From Alitta virens (Eukaryota > Annelida > Polychaeta > Phyllodocida > Nereididae), in the NCBI GenBank assembly GCA_932294295.1, contig OW028581.1, positions 15,591,162 to 15,655,161 of the forward strand: a stretch of DNA of 64,000 nucleotides, in the 5' to 3' direction. Position 1 is the first letter of the stretch; each line of letters starts with the position of its first letter. Below are positions 44,111-54,918 of the stretch, in pieces. The translations under genes and the position numbers were made by a program. Below the pieces are notes generated by a model. The model did not search any database. It had not been told where the DNA came from and saw only the letters and a list, made by a program, of their open reading frames with translations.

Positions 44111-44771
44111 GGCCTGTTAAGGGTGTAATTGTGAAGTCGGCAGAGGATGTTCATTACGTAACTGAAGACTCTAAACCCCACATTATTACGTTCTTCTACA
44201 AAAAATAGCTATTAAACATTTGAATATTCTCACATTCTTCATTAATTTTATGTGTCTTTGTTTTTCACATCATTAGCATTGATTGCTGTTATAGTGTGTT
44301 TCATAAAATCTTATGCAATTACCTTTTGGTCTGCTCATCCTTCATCAATTGCTGAAATCTGTAGAGGGAAATTCCGAAAACACTAAATCACGAGAACTGG
44401 CGTGACTTCAGATGCTACAAACGAAAGAAAAATAGAAAAAGGTTAAAAGGAAAGACACATTCCGTGATCTAACTAAGCATTCACCAATTGGATGACCCAG
44501 GATATTGGGCGGTCGATTGAATACTTTCTTTTTCTGATTTGCACGAAAACAATTTTTTAGTACTGGCATTTGTTGTCAAGTGACGTGCAAGAACTTTAAC
44601 TATGCCCAGGGTAAAAAAGTGATGTGGAAACAGGATTATATGTAACCACAAAAAGTTCAGTTTACAGTGGGTTGCAAAATTATTCATCCTCCATGGAGTT
44701 TGCAGGCCAATAAATCAGCCATAATACTTTACAGGAACAAAAATGGTACAGGATATTGACTAGAAGAGCCT
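44111..44771. other. No gene seen
   Basis: Frame 44481-44687 (minus) lacks recognised motifs. Confidence 0.4.
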
Positions 44772-44840
44772 GGGGGCCTAGCATAATATTGACTGGGGGC
44801 CTAGCATAATATTGACTGGGGGCCTAGCATACTATTGACT
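44772..44840 (+). repeat. 23-bp tandem repeat made from the SINE-A start
   Basis: Three units at 44772, 44795 and 44818 each begin with the first ten bases of SINE-A (GGGGGCCTAG) followed by CATAATATTGACT (one unit has CATACTATTGACT). The real SINE-A head follows directly at 44841. Confidence 0.95.
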
Positions 44841-45017
44841 GGGGGCCTAGGTCAGTGGTAGCGCACTGGGCTTTCAACCACTGGGTCCCGGGTTCAATTC
44901 CTGGTAGAGCCTAAGTTGGATGGCTGCTTCATCCATCATCTCATTGCCATGGTCCCTGCCTGTCCTAAAGAGCAGGTGCAGAAATACAGGACGTAAAGCC
45001 CTAATCCACCCACCCAC
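44841..45017 (+). mobile_element. SINE-A2 copy with CCACCC tail
   Basis: Head GGGGGCCTAGGTCAGTGGTA, box B GGGTTCAATTCC, body through CAGGACGTAAAGCCCTAATC and a CCACCC tail. A small deletion changes CTAATTAGCCCATC to CTAAAGAG. No clear target duplication, perhaps because of the 23-bp repeats at its 5' end. Confidence 0.93.
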
Positions 45018-45457
45018 AACTGTCATCATGATGGCATGAGGCTACTTGAGAAGTAGTATGCAGAAAACTCCATGGGGAGAAAAGGCAAAAGTTAATTTTT
45101 TTATTTAGATGTGTCATTAATTATCAGTTACATATTTGGGGGGTGCAATTTCTTGATACGATTTCTGTCCATTTCGTCCTGTACCTGTATGACCATATTA
45201 AAAACAGTCAATACACAATTTTTATATTACTATCACAGGCACTTGCCAACAAATATAACATTGCTCAGTGATGACAGCACTTATACTTTAACTAATACCA
45301 AGGCTCCTGTCTACCTTAACTGGCTTCTTATCTCAAGAGGAAGCGCTATGTCATTTGAGAATTGAACCTTCCCCAGCGAAAAGGTAAGGAATTCCCAAAA
45401 ATAAGTGGTAAATACCCATAATTAATTGAAGTTATCACTAAGAATAAGCAGGAAAAT
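45018..45457. other. No gene seen
   Basis: Frame 45111-45365 (84 residues) has no recognised domain. Confidence 0.35.
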
Positions 45458-45600
45458 TTTCTTGTGTATAATATTGCCATTTTTGATGTGTTAGATGACT
45501 GAAACTGGCCTCATCCTTGAAGGCAGTGGGGCAGGGGAAGTAAAAGCTGTTCTTGACAAAGTCATGCTAAGTACTGTCATGATGGCCATTACCATGGCAC
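45458..45600 (+). repeat. Dispersed repeat R, copy 2
   Basis: Shares GTGTATAATATTGCCATTTT, CATCCTTGAAGGCAGTG and AGTAAAAGCTGTTCTTGACA with 19175-19345, with small deletions. Confidence 0.85.
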
Positions 45601-46544
45601 TATGAGATCCTTTGTTATATATGGCATACTCAAAAGTTTCATGATAAAACTCGCTTTCTTTTAAGTACTTGTAGATCTCATGTTAAAGGTCTGGCAATTG
45701 TGATTTATTTTTATGCTTTACAAGTATGTGAAAATGATTCAGAAAAACTTTGTCAACAAAACTTTTTTTTTGTATTATGCTGTGCATGAGCAGCCTACGC
45801 TCAAAATAGCACGCATCCAATAGATGGAATGTGACTTTCATTGGGCTTATTTTTAGCTAGACTAAAACGTGTGTTTTATTTTTAATATAATATATATTTA
45901 TGCACTTTTATGCACAATTATGATTCTTATAATTTATAACTAGTTGGTCATCTTTCTGTTTTTTCTTTATTATATAGCTATGTTATGATGTGCCCCTGAA
46001 CAAAACATTAATGACAATAAATTACTCCTGCAAGTAATACAAAATCTGATCAGTGCTGATGTGACATTTTATCCAGTTATGAGCAAACTGAAGTGAAAGA
46101 ACTATATGTAATTCTGTAGAAATGCCTCTCTGGTTGAAAGTTCCACCAAAATAAGTTTATAGTTGCAGAAATAGCTATCTGAGTTGGTTACAAGTTGTTA
46201 AAAAATCTTGACCAGTTAATGTAGTAAACAATTCTGTTGAGTGGTATGCTGCACTAAAAATCTTTTTGACTCTTAATAATTGACACCGTCTAGAAGCACT
46301 GGCTTCCCAAGCTATTTTGACTGTTAGGTTAGTCAGATTTATCTGCAAGGTAGTCTGTCTAAGGCAAAGTCATGTGGAGTGATAGGTCAATGACTAATAT
46401 AGGACTAATGACATGAAGTAATCTGACTAACTTCTAAGAAAAAAACCAAAAAAAAGAGAACTGATTTACTTCTCAGTTATTCTGGACCAGGTAAATAGTA
46501 CAAAAGTCCAAATGTCTAAAAGGTTTGTCAACGTATAACATCAC
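45601..46544. other. No gene seen
   Basis: AT-rich; no recognised feature. Confidence 0.4.
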
Positions 46545-46848
46545 GTAACATAACATAATATTTATTAGTCACAGAGTGAAATTTTGATCTCTGACACATA
46601 CAATGTTAAACATTCATCAACATAATGGATCTCGGCACAAAGGTGTTTTTAAATGGCTGAGTCCTCATCCTTGGCACCCTTAACCTTCGTCCACTTGGCA
46701 GCATACTGTATTCCCCATTTATAGCAGTTTTGTAGTCAGATGTTTGGTGTGGATTCGGAGCAGTCCTGTCATTTTCCGTGGTATTTTGCAACAGGTTGAA
46801 TAAATATTGTCTGGACAGTATACACGGATCAGTGCCAACTATCAGCAT
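46545..46848 (-). pseudogene. Non-LTR retrotransposon ORF2 C-terminus and 3' end
   Basis: The minus frame 46848-46606 (80 residues) ends LPSGRRLRVPRMRTQPFKNT followed by FVPRSIMLMN and a stop. The pattern GRR-R-P---T---K-SF-P--I-LLN is the usual C-terminal motif of Jockey/CR1-type reverse-transcriptase polyproteins. After the stop a short 3' UTR of about 45 bp contains AATAAA (as TTTATT on the plus strand) and ends in a TATGT/TAACA repeat near 46545. The catalytic region is absent, so this is a 5'-truncated fragment. The ATG at 46848 is accidental. A third independent LINE family end, distinct from those at 16666 and 19698. Confidence 0.75.
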
Positions 46849-47400
46849 TTCATATCATTGAAAATGATGATTGAAAAAGACCCTAAAATCTACGGTATAG
46901 TATTCCACATCCCACTAATGCAGATTTCCCTGTTTTGTCAGTACAATGAGATCAAGTGTTAGTTGTCAGATTGTCGTGATACACGTGTATGTCTACAAAA
47001 TACACCTACAAATAGAAAGAAATTCGAGGAAAAAAGAGTAGAGCGATTTATGGCTTTCTAGGAGTGGTCTCAGATATTCACCATTATATTGTTTTTATGT
47101 TGTATGGTGTTTTTACCATTGTATTTGACATGTGTATATCACAAGAAATCCAAAAACTCTTTTTCGTTATAGGGAAAGTTTATAAAAAGGATAACCTCAT
47201 TATTATTATCATCTGTTTTTGACTCATCATCTAAAGTCTTTCTGCTGTAACCAATCTTGGATGTGCCTGTTTGCAGTGCTCTTGACAGTCCAAATAAACT
47301 CACTTAGTATTAATGTAGAGTTTAGCATCATTCTAAGTATTATTTGAAGATTCACAATATGATCCCAATTTCAGCATAGTTCATTTTAGATGTCAGTAGT
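46849..47400. other. No gene seen
   Basis: No recognised feature. Confidence 0.35.
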
Positions 47401-47965
47401 AGGGGAGAGGTGGGAACAGTGAGACACGGGGAACAGTGAGACAACCCCCCTAGTTTCAACACAGTTAAGGTTATAACACTGCCCTTTTAAGGATTAAGGC
47501 CAACACTACAAGACCACCAGAACGTTCCACAACCTGTAAGAATTGAAAGCACAAGGTGTTCGAAATTTGGCTTTTTGGGTTTTTACACCAGGTAAAGTAA
47601 TTTTTTTTATACACACGTGAGTTTTCAATTTTATTCTCCAGTATTTGGAGATAATAGAGATCATCTAATCTGCTAATATTGCTTGGATATATTCGTTTTA
47701 AAACAAGCACGGGGAAGTGTGAGACAAAGTGTGAGAGGGGATGGGTGAGACGTAAAATTGTGTAGACTTTAAGGCTTCCATCTCATCATTACATCTTCCT
47801 CTGACTGCTGGTAAAATAACCTGCTAAGCTTCAGACCAGCATCAATTGACAATAAAAGGAACTTGCTCCTCAAAATAAGGATATATTAGGAGACATTTTG
47901 CAATTTTGTTGTACTATCAGGCGATGTCTCACTCTACCCCTCAGCTTGTCTCACAGTACCCCACC
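47401..47965. mobile_element. Probable DNA element with GTGAGACA-rich ends
   Basis: The left end GGTGGGAACAGTGAGACACG and GGGGAACAGTGAGACA mirrors the right end (reverse complement GGTGGGGTACTGTGAGACAA and GGGGTAGAGTGAGACA), each with the GTGAGACA word twice. A third cluster (GGAAGTGTGAGACAAAGTGT) lies inside at 47712. A SINE-B2 scrap at 47771-47850 is nested. Borders and target duplication are uncertain. Confidence 0.55.
47771..47850 (+). mobile_element. SINE-B2 3' fragment
   Basis: CCATCTCATCATTACATCTT, CCTCTGACTGCTGG and CTGCTAAGCTTCAGACC match the B2 3' end with divergence. Confidence 0.75.
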
Positions 47966-48025
47966 AGTGAGGAACAATGAGACAAATAAGTGGCATTAAC
48001 ATTATGTTGAATAACACTAATCTTA

Positions 48026-48285
48026 AGGGGCGTTCATACTGTCAAGGTCAAGACCTATGTATGACCATGGATGAAAATTTTTTGTCACTTTTGCTCATCC
48101 TTGTCCATACGTGATTCAATCGTCGAGCGGTTGACGATCGTTCGGCAGGTGATCTATGACTGCCTCACGTACGTTCGTGGGAAGAATTTATACGTGATTA
48201 ACAGAGCTATGAATGAGCAAATATAGCCCATTTTGGACGTGCTTGGTCACTCGTAGTTCTTATCCGTGACAGCGTGAACGCCCCT
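48026..48285. mobile_element. PIF/Harbinger-like miniature element, 260 bp
   Basis: The left end AGGGGCGTTCATACTGTCA mirrors the right end, whose reverse complement is AGGGGCGTTCACGCTGTCA. A 3-bp TTA duplication flanks it (48023-48025, 48286-48288), the target preference of PIF/Harbinger elements. The interior is CpG-rich (CGTACGTTCGTGGG, AATCGTCGAGCGG) and non-coding. Confidence 0.82.
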
Positions 48286-48329
48286 TTACACAAGGTAGGA
48301 ACCTGAAACTACTCGAAAGTATGCACGAC

Positions 48330-48485
48330 TACATGGCCAAATGTGCCACGTGCGTTTTCAATGAGAAGGATAAACGCATGGAAACCGCATGGTTTTTAGC
48401 TAATTATAATGAGGCAAAAACCATGCACTTTCCATGCGTTTATCCTTGATGCACGGAAAACGCACATGGTACAATTGGCCATGTA
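48330..48485 (+). mobile_element. Palindromic element family A, copy 6
   Basis: ACATGGCCAAATGTGCCACG and GGTACAATTGGCCATGT ends with TA at both edges. At about 156 bp it is slightly longer than copies 1 and 5 because the right arm keeps ACTTTCCATGCG. Frame 48434-48661 partly overlaps it. Confidence 0.93.
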
Positions 48486-49515
48486 TAATAACCTACATCC
48501 GGGGCGGTAAGCAAGGGTGTCATTCTTCCCCACTCTCCCCTGCATTTACAAGAGCCCTGTGGTATTCAATGAAATGGAAGGACTTAATTCGTGTAGATGA
48601 CTACAGAATTTCCGCTCAGGGACGGCCAGCTACAAAGAATCTAATTCTAATTCTGGCTTGACACCCTTTGTGAGCTATAGTTTTATCAGCAAGTCATACT
48701 AGGGGTTCATTATGAAACAAGTAAAAGCCCTATCTCATAGGCTGGAATAATTTTAACTGCCTTTGGCGTTGAGGTTTTGAATCTTTGGAACAACCACTGA
48801 GGCAAACAGAAAAAATACTGATCAAATAGTTAAAACCTCTTAGAACGTTTTTCAATTAGTTTTATTACATTCTTCTTGTTTTCCTTCTCATGTTTTTTTC
48901 ACAAAGCACAAATTACAATAATGGAGTAAAAAAAAAATGCATTAATTAGCATTTGATTAGTGACATGTTATTTCCTAACCATCTGTCAAAATATTTTTCA
49001 ATCTAAATCAGAAAACATTATACAAACTGCGGGGGTGGTAATTATAATTTCTTCTATTCTACCCCATTTTCATAGGTAATCCAATCCCAGTCAACCAGAT
49101 TATTTCATGCAGTCTGTGTGATTAATTTGCTAAGCATCCTCAGTCTCTGGATTACTACCAGTTGTAGGAGGCCATATTTGATTTCAAAGGACTGCTTGGG
49201 ACTTAAACATATGGCCTAGTTTAGTGTTTCAATGTTTCAAGGGTGAATGTGGGGGAGCTATAGCTGCAATGCAACTTAAAAACAGGCCACAGTTTAATAA
49301 TGCAAGCCTTACTTTAACAAAGTTTAAAGCAGATTTCCTGAGGGAAATGACGGAGTTAACTGGCTGCTTAAATAGTGGTGCAGAAACCACATTTTTTTAC
49401 CTTTCTTGGTCTGTTTTTGTTTTTACCTGTGGGTAGCTTCATCTTCAGAATGCAAATGATGATTCAAGAGCTGACAAACTCCATCTAAGTTAGTTAGCCA
49501 GTCATTTATTATTTA
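48486..49515. other. No gene identified
   Basis: Frame 49224-49436 (plus, 70 residues) contains KGECGGAIAAMQLKNRPQFN; no domain recognised. Confidence 0.4.
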
Positions 49516-49848
49516 TATACTGTGTTTACTCGAGTATAAGCCCTCCCTTCAATTATTTTCAGAGAGCATCCCAGCAGGGCCTTTATTTTAGATAGGCCTC
49601 TATTCGAGGTGGGCCTCTATTGTTTTAGGAGCAATGAAGGCCACCCAACAAAATCTAAAAATATTACGATAAAATCTCTGGAAGATCTCAAATTGGTTCA
49701 TAGGATGTAATGAAAGGGACATGTCTGCTTGTGGAGACGTGAGTTCTTTTCGAGGGAGGCCTCTATGTTTCAGGCGGACAGCTACCCCAAGTCTATTCAA
49801 GGTGGGCCTCTATTTGAGTAGGGCGTTTATGCAAGTAAATATGGTAGA
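49516..49848. mobile_element. DNA element with GTTTACTCGAGTATAAG-type ends, about 330 bp
   Basis: The left TACTGTGTTTACTCGAGTAT and the reverse complement of the right end, TACCATATTTACTTGCATAA, pair imperfectly over about 30 bp. Subterminal AGGCCTCTAT / GTGGGCCTCTATT words occur on both sides (49592-49622, 49758-49815). Frame 49600-49800 is a shadow. Confidence 0.65.
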
Positions 49849-50413
49849 TTTCATTCTCTGTGATATTTGATTGCTAAAATCCTTGGTATTTCCATGATAT
49901 ATATTTCTTTTAATCGACAGCTTCATGTCATTCATGACATATGTGTCACAATGTTAACAGAAAATACAAACTAAATGATATACAATGAAAATGAAAGAAT
50001 AATAGAAAAGTAGTAAATAAAACTAGGTTCCAGCTACGATAAAGATTTGTTACAATACAATAGCAACATAATAATGTACAGTTTTCAATGTGAAGTTCAA
50101 TCTTGTTATATCTATATATATAAATCTACTGCATTATCCATAACAAATGATCTAACACATAGGTAATTAAAAGGAACGTATATACATGTATGTAAAAATA
50201 TACAAGATCAAAGATATGGTATACAAATATTTATAATGCAGAGACTCAGAATGATGGTCAACATGTTTAATGCCAGACGATGGATGATGACTCAAACGTT
50301 TATTACATGATAACATGTCTCATTGACTAACCATCAGATTGACCATGTTGATCTGATCTGGTATATTATATTTTTTATATTTTTTTACATTTTGCCTAAC
50401 TGACATGGGTGAC
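49849..50413. other. No gene seen
   Basis: AT-rich. GACAGCTTCATGTCATTCAT and GACATATG near 49917 form weak local repeats only. Confidence 0.35.
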
Positions 50414-50591
50414 TTGGGCCTAGCTCAGTGGTAGCGCGCTGGGCTGCCAACCACTGGGTCCTGGGTTCGTTTCCCGGTCTAGTTGGATTGCTGTTTCATC
50501 CATCATCTCATTGCCATGGTCCCTGCCTGTCCTAATTAGCCCATCGGGTGCAGAAATACAGGACGTAAGGCCTAATCCCCCTGCCCACCCA
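50414..50591 (+). mobile_element. SINE-A2 copy
   Basis: Head TTGGGCCTAGCTCAGTGGTA, box-B-like GGGTTCGTTTCCC, body with CTGTCCTAATTAGCCCATCG and a CCCACCC tail. A gap removes CGAGCCTA between head and body. ACTGACATGGG (50399-50409) and ACTGGCATGG (50591-50600) may be a decayed target duplication. Frame 50420-50608 is a shadow. Confidence 0.92.
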
Positions 50592-50636
50592 CTGGCATGG
50601 TCTACCATGTGTCAGGATGAGGATACACAACAGCAT

Positions 50637-50800
50637 GCGAAGTTGGCTCGATGTTGATCCGATGCTGATCCGACGCTGATCGGGCGCTGATCTGACGATG
50701 CTCTGGGTTCACTTTGAACGAAATTCTTTTAAACATACTGTTTGAATCTGATCTGATCTCATCCCATCTGATCTGATCTGATCTCCTCTTCATCTCATCA
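50637..50800. repeat. GATCCGATGCT minisatellite and TCTGA repeat
   Basis: GTTGATCCGAT, GCTGATCCGAC, GCTGATCGGGC and GCTGATCTGAC form four 11-bp units (50653-50697). A second stretch of TCTGATCTGATC follows at 50744-50795. The first resembles family-B interior repeats. Confidence 0.75.
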
Positions 50801-51485
50801 TGACAGCACTGAAAACAGGGATTCATCGTGTGAAAAGGTGTATAGTTTTTTAAGTGAATGCACAAAAACAACAGCTGGATAGAGTAATGAATACTGGTTG
50901 AAAATAGCTACACTCTCCTGATTGAGCCAGTAAAAGCAAGCTTGATCAGACAGACCACTAAGTCAGACGTCAATATCAATTGGAATGTGTATAGATCATT
51001 CAATTATCGCTCATGCCATGTGCTACCAGTGCAATGGTGTGTTATCTTTTGTAGAGCATTCTGATGCCTGCTATTAATTCCCAAATATAGTCATGGCTGA
51101 GTGAAAAGACACATAATGTCCTATTATCAAGGCCTGTGACAATCCTGGTTAGTTGATTGTGTCTATAAATGTTAACAAATCGAAAACCAAGCCCCTTGGC
51201 AGTTCCAATCCTTCAATCTAGTGCTATCTTAATGATTTGTTCCTTCCAGAAGAGATTGTTACACCGGTGCAGGTTTTATTTAGAAATCCTCCGTCCATGG
51301 ATGTAAAAAGTGTAGTTTTAATCAGAGTAATCGGTCATGGAGTGAAATTTGTACTCAATCTAACCTCTCTAGTGTAATACAATAGAACTTATTGTATCTT
51401 GTGGAAAATGGAATGGACCCAGACTTGATAATGTATACACAATGAACCCATCTGGGTTCTGTAATGTAATACAATGAAACCTCCA
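50801..51485. other. No gene seen
   Basis: No recognised feature; imperfect AATACAATGAAC words from 51380 lead into the next array. Confidence 0.4.
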
Positions 51486-51850
51486 CTGACTTAAGTAATA
51501 CACAATGACCATAGATTCTGTGTAAAAATATTGAGTTAACTTAATAATTAAAGCCCAATGAACATAGATTCTGTGTAAAATATTGAGTCAACTTAATAAT
51601 TAAAGCCCAATGAACATAGATTCTGTGTAAAATATCAGTCAACTTAATAATCAATGCCCAATTAACATAGATTCTGTGTAAAATATTGAGTCAACTTAAT
51701 AAATTAAAGCCCAATGACCATAGATTCTGTGTAAAATATTGAGTCAAGTTAATAATTAATGCCCAATGAACAATATATTTTATGTAAAATACTAAGCCAA
51801 ATTTATAAATTAATACATAATTAACACATAGACTCTTTATTGTAATACAA
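51486..51850. repeat. 52-bp tandem array, about 7 units
   Basis: ATAGATTCTGTGTAAAATAT starts at 51511, 51564, 51616, 51667 and 51720 (periods 53, 52, 51, 53), then more diverged at about 51772 and 51827. Units include TTGAGTCAACTTAATAAT and AAAGCCCAATGAAC. Divergence increases outward, with the freshest copies in the middle. Frame 51691-51888 is a shadow. Confidence 0.95.
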
Positions 51851-53038
51851 GGGAACATACTGTTTAGAATCGCTAATTTAATACACAATCAACCCTAGAA
51901 TATCTAAAGGCATAGAGGAATTGAAGAAATCCTGTGGAATTCCTTGCTCTATTCCACTCAGGTGTAAAAGGGGGAGCTGGATACGGACAGTAATGATGAT
52001 TGCATGTAGAGTGTTTAGCCTACCTCAGGTAATAAGCTTCACTGACCAAGAGTGGGGAAAAAAGCATGCTTCGACCATGGATGGATTAGATGCTTCGAAA
52101 CTGCTACAGGTTTATAAATCGTCACGCTAACAAGGCGTTAACCTACATTTGAATCAGTATGCATGTCGTGTAGGAAAATCCATTTAGAGTAATTATGAAA
52201 CAGGAAAACCTTAATTTGGAATCCTGCAATAACATAATTGGTCATTGACCTGAGAAAATTATAATCACTCTTTTAGACTTAATGGATTAGGCCTACTCAG
52301 AGTAATAATCCATTTCACATTGTTGGATTTTTGAACCTGACTGGAGGCTCATTGATTTTTCTTCAGAAATTGGAAGTAAATACCGCCAAATTACAAGTTG
52401 TAATGATACTCAATGAGCTGTAAAATAACATCATTTAGCTGAGAATAACCCTACACAGGGTTTTTGGCACCTGCTGAAGGCAATAATTGTGGGGCCAACT
52501 CAGTGTTTTATCGCTATGCCAAAGTTGTCAATATCTATCAATTGATCAAAACATACCATCACGATTTTATTGCCTGACTTCGGACCAATCTATCAGCAGT
52601 GACGTCATCATTTTGACTATGACATGCAAAACAAGCAATCCATCGCCTTGGCAGCTTTTGGCGTTTGTTGCTAGGCAATCCAAAGTCCCAGATGATTCGA
52701 TTTGCGGGAGATTTAGTAAACACTCAGGTCATTGGATGGGGGCGAAGTTCTCAGAAGTTTCCAGAAGTGAAAAGATTGCTAGGTTTGTGGTGGAAAGAAG
52801 AGAAAGTATTTTTGTTATGTATGGAATATGTATGCCTGTATTCCAACGCTGTAGACTATATCTAGATATCATCCTACTGAAAGCAGGTGGCCATGGGGTC
52901 AAATGTACCATATATTCCAGATATTTTGATCTAGGGATTGTCAGCTGATATGATCAGAAGTCAAGAGGCAGACATAACGATGAGATAAGATGGGATTTAT
53001 GGATAGATTTGTTCTGTTATACATAGATGTGACAGTTG
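51851..53038. other. No gene confirmed; one 153-residue frame
   Basis: The frame 52487-52948 (plus) starts MWGQLSVLSLCQSCQYLSID and shows no domain I recognise. Overlapping frames in two other registers suggest chance. A SINE-B2 scrap (AGTCAAGAGGCAGACATAAC) lies near 52960-52990. Confidence 0.35.
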
Positions 53039-54036
53039 CACGTGAATGTCTGAGCTAGTTTCTACACATGAATGTCTTAGCAACATAGAGCTAGTTTCTA
53101 CACGTGAATGTCTTAGCAACATAGAGCTAGTTTCTACATGTGAATGTCTTAGCAACATAGAGCTAGTTTCTACACGTGAATGTCTTAGCAATAGAGAGCT
53201 AGTTTCTACACCTGAATGTCTTAGCAATAGAGAGCTAGTTTCTACACATGAATGTCTTAGCAACATAGAGCTAGTTTCTACATGTGAATGTCTTAGCAAC
53301 ATAGAGCTAGTTTCTAAACGTGAATGACTTAGCAATAGAGAGCTAGTTTCTACACGTGAATGTCTTAGCAACATAGGGCTAGTTTCTACACATGAATGTC
53401 TTAGCAATAGAGAGCTAGTTTCTACACATGAATGTCTTAGCAACATAGAGCTAGTTTCTAAACGTGAATGACTTAGCAATAGAGAGCTAGTTTCTACACG
53501 TGAATGTCTTAGCAACATAGGGCTAGTTTCTACACATGAATGTCTTAGCAATAGAGAGCTAGTTTCTACACGTGAATGTCTTAGCAATAGAGAGCTAGTT
53601 TCTACACATGAATGTCTTAGCAACATAGAGCTAGTTTCTAAACGTGAATGACTTAGCAATAGAGAGCTAGTTTCTACACGTGAATGTCTTAGCAACATAG
53701 GGCTAGTTTCTACACATGAATGTCTTAGCAATAGAGAGCTAGTTTCTACACGTGAATGACTTAGCAATAGAGAGCTAGTTTCTACACGTGAATGTCTTAG
53801 CAACATAGGGCTAGTTTCTACACATGAATGTCTTAGCAATAGAGAGCTAGTTTCTACACGTGAATGTCTTAGCAATAGAGAGCTAGTTTCTACACATGAA
53901 TGTCTTAGCAATAGAGAGCTAGTTTCTACACATGAATGTCTTAGCAATAGAGAGCTAGTTTCTACACATGAATGTCTTAGCAATAGAGAGCTAGTTTCTA
54001 CACATGAATGTCTTAGCAATAGAGAGCTAGTTTCTA
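53039..54036. repeat. 36-bp minisatellite, 27 full units without indels
   Basis: After a shortened first unit (53039-53064), 27 units of 36 bp run from 53065 to 54036 in exact phase. Each is CAC(A/G)TGAATGTCTTAGCAA plus (TAGA or CATA)GAGCTAGTTTCTA. Variants (AACGTG start, GACTTAGC, ATAGGGC) recur in the same order at units 11-14 and 16-19, so there is a higher-order period of about 180 bp. As 36 is a multiple of three, stop codons are avoided and a 340-residue minus-strand frame results (52997-54019, LLLRHSCVETSS units). Confidence 0.97.
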
Positions 54037-54311
54037 CCCAAGTTTATAGAACTTAGTTAAAAACACCAAAAGTAGATTGCGGAAATTGGTTTATATTTCT
54101 CACAAAAAAAAAAAAAAAAAAGCAGGTAGCCCAATTCAATTATTCAGATTTGATTAGCTGTGATCTTTTGAGACAGCTAACCAATATACAATATATTTTT
54201 ATCTATGATTTACACACTAGAGATGCATAATGAATGCCATAAATACCTTTTTGTTCATGTTTTATCTTTATATGTTTCGAAAACATGTTAATTAGCTTCA
54301 AAATGTGCATT
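54037..54311. other. No gene seen
   Basis: Contains a poly-A run near 54103-54121. Otherwise AT-rich. Confidence 0.35.
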
Positions 54312-54918
54312 CATTGATAGCTTTAATACAAACTAAAATAATGTCTTGCGATAATGTGACAAAATAAAAAGATATACATTTGTAATTCCTTTCGACTAAG
54401 TACCTTGGTATCAGTGATCCTTCGCAAGCTAGCAGGTCCCTCATGTGCTAATTTCTGTGTTGCCTGGACAGGGCTAAAAACTCAAATTAGATGTTCCACC
54501 TGAATTATTACTTGCACAAAATGCATGCTCCTTTGCAAAAGATCTTCTTTCTGATCCAGGTGTACTGGCCATTTTTCAGCTATTTTAATGGTTTTGGTAA
54601 TGAAATACTCTGTAATCAACTAACATACAATCTTCTATTTTTAATTGAATGAAGAGGTGTTTATGCATGTATAGTAAGTGCCTGGACTCAACAGTTATTC
54701 AACTTGATGCCACGACAAATTACCTGGCATTGGTCCCATAATTTCTCGTGGTATTTTACATCAAGTTGAATAAATATCCAGGCACTAGACATGCATAAAC
54801 ACCTCTTCACTTGATTAATAATAGAAGATGATATGTTATATTTTTATTTTGTAGTATTATCATTGATTATCGCAAGACATTCTTCTAGTTTGTAATAAAG
54901 TTATCAATGTCAAATTGG
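54312..54918. mobile_element. Large foldback with an insertion in its left arm
   Basis: The right arm (54743-54918) pairs with two separated left segments. One is 54312-54375 (CATTGATAGCTTTAATAC, AATGTCTTGCGATAAT); the other is 54630-54735 (ATCTTCTATTTTTAATTG, TGAAGAGGTGTTTATGCATG). The 250 bp between them (about 54380-54625) has no partner in the right arm and is probably an insertion, or was deleted from the right. No target duplication was found. Confidence 0.75.

Noticed and set aside
52997..54019. 340-residue minus-strand open frame of LLLRHSCVETSS units
   Set aside because: It is the translation of a 36-bp minisatellite whose unit is divisible by three. It has no flanking gene structure, and the opposite strand is also open.
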